Source: Tetrahymena elliotti 4EA
Taxonomy: Eukaryota; Ciliophora; Oligohymenophorea; Hymenostomatida; Tetrahymenidae
Assembly (NCBI GenBank): GCA_000231825.2
Contig: JH720293.1
Coordinates: forward strand, 3,213,872 to 3,277,871
Reading direction: 5' to 3'
DNA length: 64,000 bases
In this document: in pieces, positions 62,347 through 64,000 of the stretch
How the letters are laid out: every line of letters begins with the position of its first letter
Position numbering within the stretch: position 1 is the stretch's first letter
Position numbers and translations under genes: made by a program
Notes under the pieces: model-generated
What the model was told of the DNA's origin: nothing
Databases searched by the model: none
The model's input: only the letters and a program-made list of their open reading frames with translations

Positions 62347-64000
62347 ATGAGAAACTCTGCATATGTTCCAATAAGTATAGTTGAGGCTAAACCCCTCCCT
62401 TATTAAATGATTTCAGCATCATCTCCTCGTGGAATTCCAGTTAAGCAAATTAATTCTCCACTATCTAAGCAAACGTTTTCTTATGTTGCTAAAGAAACAC
62501 CTTCATAGGTACCAGTTATTGTATAAAAAGAGCTTTAATTAGTAGAAGATACATCAAAGATAAATAACCTCCGCTAATAAATGAATTCCCTTATTGAGCA
62601 AAACAATTTTTTTCAAAAATAACTAGAATTAGCTCGCAATAAGCCACCAATTATTTAAGAAAAAATACATGTAGTTGAAGATACTTCAAAGATAGATCAA
62701 CTTAATAGATAATTTGCAAGTTTACTTGATGAAATGAGAAATATCCACACCAAAAACCTTAATAAAGAAGAAGAAAATGTTTATCTCAAGAATTAAATTA
62801 ACTAGTTAAGCTCTCTTCATAAATAATCAGAAGCATAAAATAGTCTTTTAAATTCTAGAGTTAAAGATATAAGCCTTGAGCTTGATTAAGTAAGACAAAC
62901 AAACAAAATTCTTATGCAGTAAAACCAATCTTCAACTTAACAAATAGAATAACTTCAATTGAACATGAATTTGTACTTGGATGAAATAAGAAAAAAAAAT
63001 TAAGTATTTATTTTCATTCATTTTATTTATTTATTCCTTTTCAATTCATTAAGATTTTTTGTGGTAAATTTATTAAATAACTCTGAAAGATTTATTAAAA
63101 TTTTAATGTAGAAATAATTAATTAATCAATCAATCATAATAAATAAATTTAATTTGATAAATAAACTATAACAAATAATTTATCAAGAAATAAATTATTA
63201 AATTTAAAAAATAAGCATTTATTTTTTTAGAAAAATTTATAATTATTTATTTTAAAAGGTACTCGATTTTAGTAATAGTAAAATCTCACAAATGGAGTAG
63301 TAGCTAATAGAAATGAAAAATCTTAAATTAAATTTAAGTATTATGGAAACATCTAATTAGACTAAGAGTTCTAAGTTAAATGAGCTTGAAAATATTAAGT
63401 ATTTGCTTACTTTAGAAGGTGCAGAAAAAGAAAAGAAAATAAATGAGTTATTTTATAGAATCGAAGATTAAAAGAATATTATTAATGAACTACAGTTTAA
63501 TTTATCTGAAGTTCAAAGAGCTCTATGTAAAGCAGAAGATTTTATTTAAAACCAATCTAATATGATAAAACAACAAATAGAGGACAGAAATCAAGTAAAT
63601 TTAAAAAATTGAGAAAAAAAAATTATTTATTTATCTAAAAAAATAATAGCTGATCCATGAGCAGAGTTAAAAGACTATTAGCTTAGAAACTTAACTTATG
63701 AGAATAAATGAAATGAATGTTGAGCTTCAAAATTAAGAACTTCTTCTAAAATAAAAAAGTTTGATCATAAAAGATTTAGATAATCAAAAGAATTCAGCTA
63801 TTCTAGAGAATCTATAAAAGGAAAAGGATCTGATTAAATAAGGTAAAAAAATTGAGGAATTAACTGACAGTCTTAATTCATTGTAACGAACTATTCTACT
63901 TTTACAGTAAGATCTCTAAAAGCAAGAAAGTTTAATAGATTCTTAAAATAATTTAATTTCCAAAAAGTCTGATGAGTATAATTAAGTAAGCTTAAATATT
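62347..64000 (+). CDS. Coiled-coil protein, 3' end beyond window
   Basis: ATG at 62347 (MRNSAYVPISIVEAKPLPYQ). Introns 63004-63258 and 63595-63649; a third donor is at 63986. The visible part is about 440 residues. The first 70 are Pro/Ser-rich and probably disordered. The rest is coiled coil: VEDTSKINNLRQQMNSLIEQ, then a close internal repeat VEDTSKIDQLNRQFASLLDE; NLYLDEIRKKNQ; KKINELFYRIEDQKNIINEL; QLMRINEMNVELQNQELLL. The VEDTSKI repeat shows an internal duplication of about 45 residues. No catalytic motif. Likely structural; the family is not recognised. Confidence 0.8.

Noticed and set aside
1..64000. Reading the interrupted frames as pseudogenes
   Set aside because: The interruptions are TAA and TAG only, at positions where Gln is natural, and genes end at TGA. 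This is the ciliate code, not decay.
1..64000. tRNA or rRNA genes and CRISPR arrays
   Set aside because: No tRNA B-box-like GGTTCGAATCC context, no rRNA-like GC-rich block and no regularly spaced repeats with unique spacers were found by eye.

Overview
The window is protein-coding DNA from a ciliate that reads TAA and TAG as glutamine and uses only TGA as stop. Every convincing gene here has many in-frame TAA/TAG codons and ends at TGA. Together with the strong AT richness, the GT...AG introns and many genes on one long molecule (not gene-sized chromosomes), this points to an oligohymenophorean ciliate such as Tetrahymena or a relative. Whether the DNA is macronuclear or micronuclear cannot be decided: I saw no telomere repeats. 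A standard-code reading chops the genes into pieces and is misleading. Introns were placed by hand from reading-frame continuity and GT/AG ends. They range from 25 to about 280 bases.

Layout. 1-3009: two minus-strand tandem paralogues with a von Willebrand A domain, the left one degenerate and cut by the window edge. 4218-8241 (+): a ciliate-type membrane protein with a long glutamine/acidic tail. 9239-9514 (+): a 91-residue KEOPS Pcc1-like subunit. 9881-13093 (-): a 1016-residue coiled-coil protein. 13964-16665 (+): a PH domain fused to a permuted papain-fold (YiiX/NlpC-P60-like) hydrolase. 17654-18145 (-): TMEM208/SND2. About 18853-22271 (+): a membrane protein with a PAS-like and degenerate histidine-kinase-like region. 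23199-25247 (-): amino acid permease. 26117-26739 (+): secreted Kazal-like protein. 27141-27824 (+): small polytopic membrane protein. 29902-30651 (-): dual-specificity phosphatase. 33002-about 36955 (+): large unrecognised helical protein. 37607-41029 (+): PI4-kinase gamma type with ubiquitin-like domains. 41626-43250 (+): coiled-coil protein. 43796-45511 (-): importin-alpha-like armadillo protein. 46768-58327 (+): one very large gene joining a pseudokinase, EF-hands, a nephrocystin-1-like region, leucine-rich repeats and a polytopic membrane domain. 59309-61736 (+): CFAP210/CCDC173-like ciliary protein. 62347 to the right edge (+): coiled-coil protein.

The genes do not form an operon; spacing is hundreds to about 2,000 bases of AT-rich DNA. 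Loose themes are cilia (CFAP210, nephrocystin-like region, coiled-coil proteins), phosphoinositide and calcium signalling (PH domain, PI4K, EF-hands) and membrane transport or targeting. The two most unusual items are the giant fusion gene and a near-perfect 128-base hairpin (58678-58805) in the spacer just after it.
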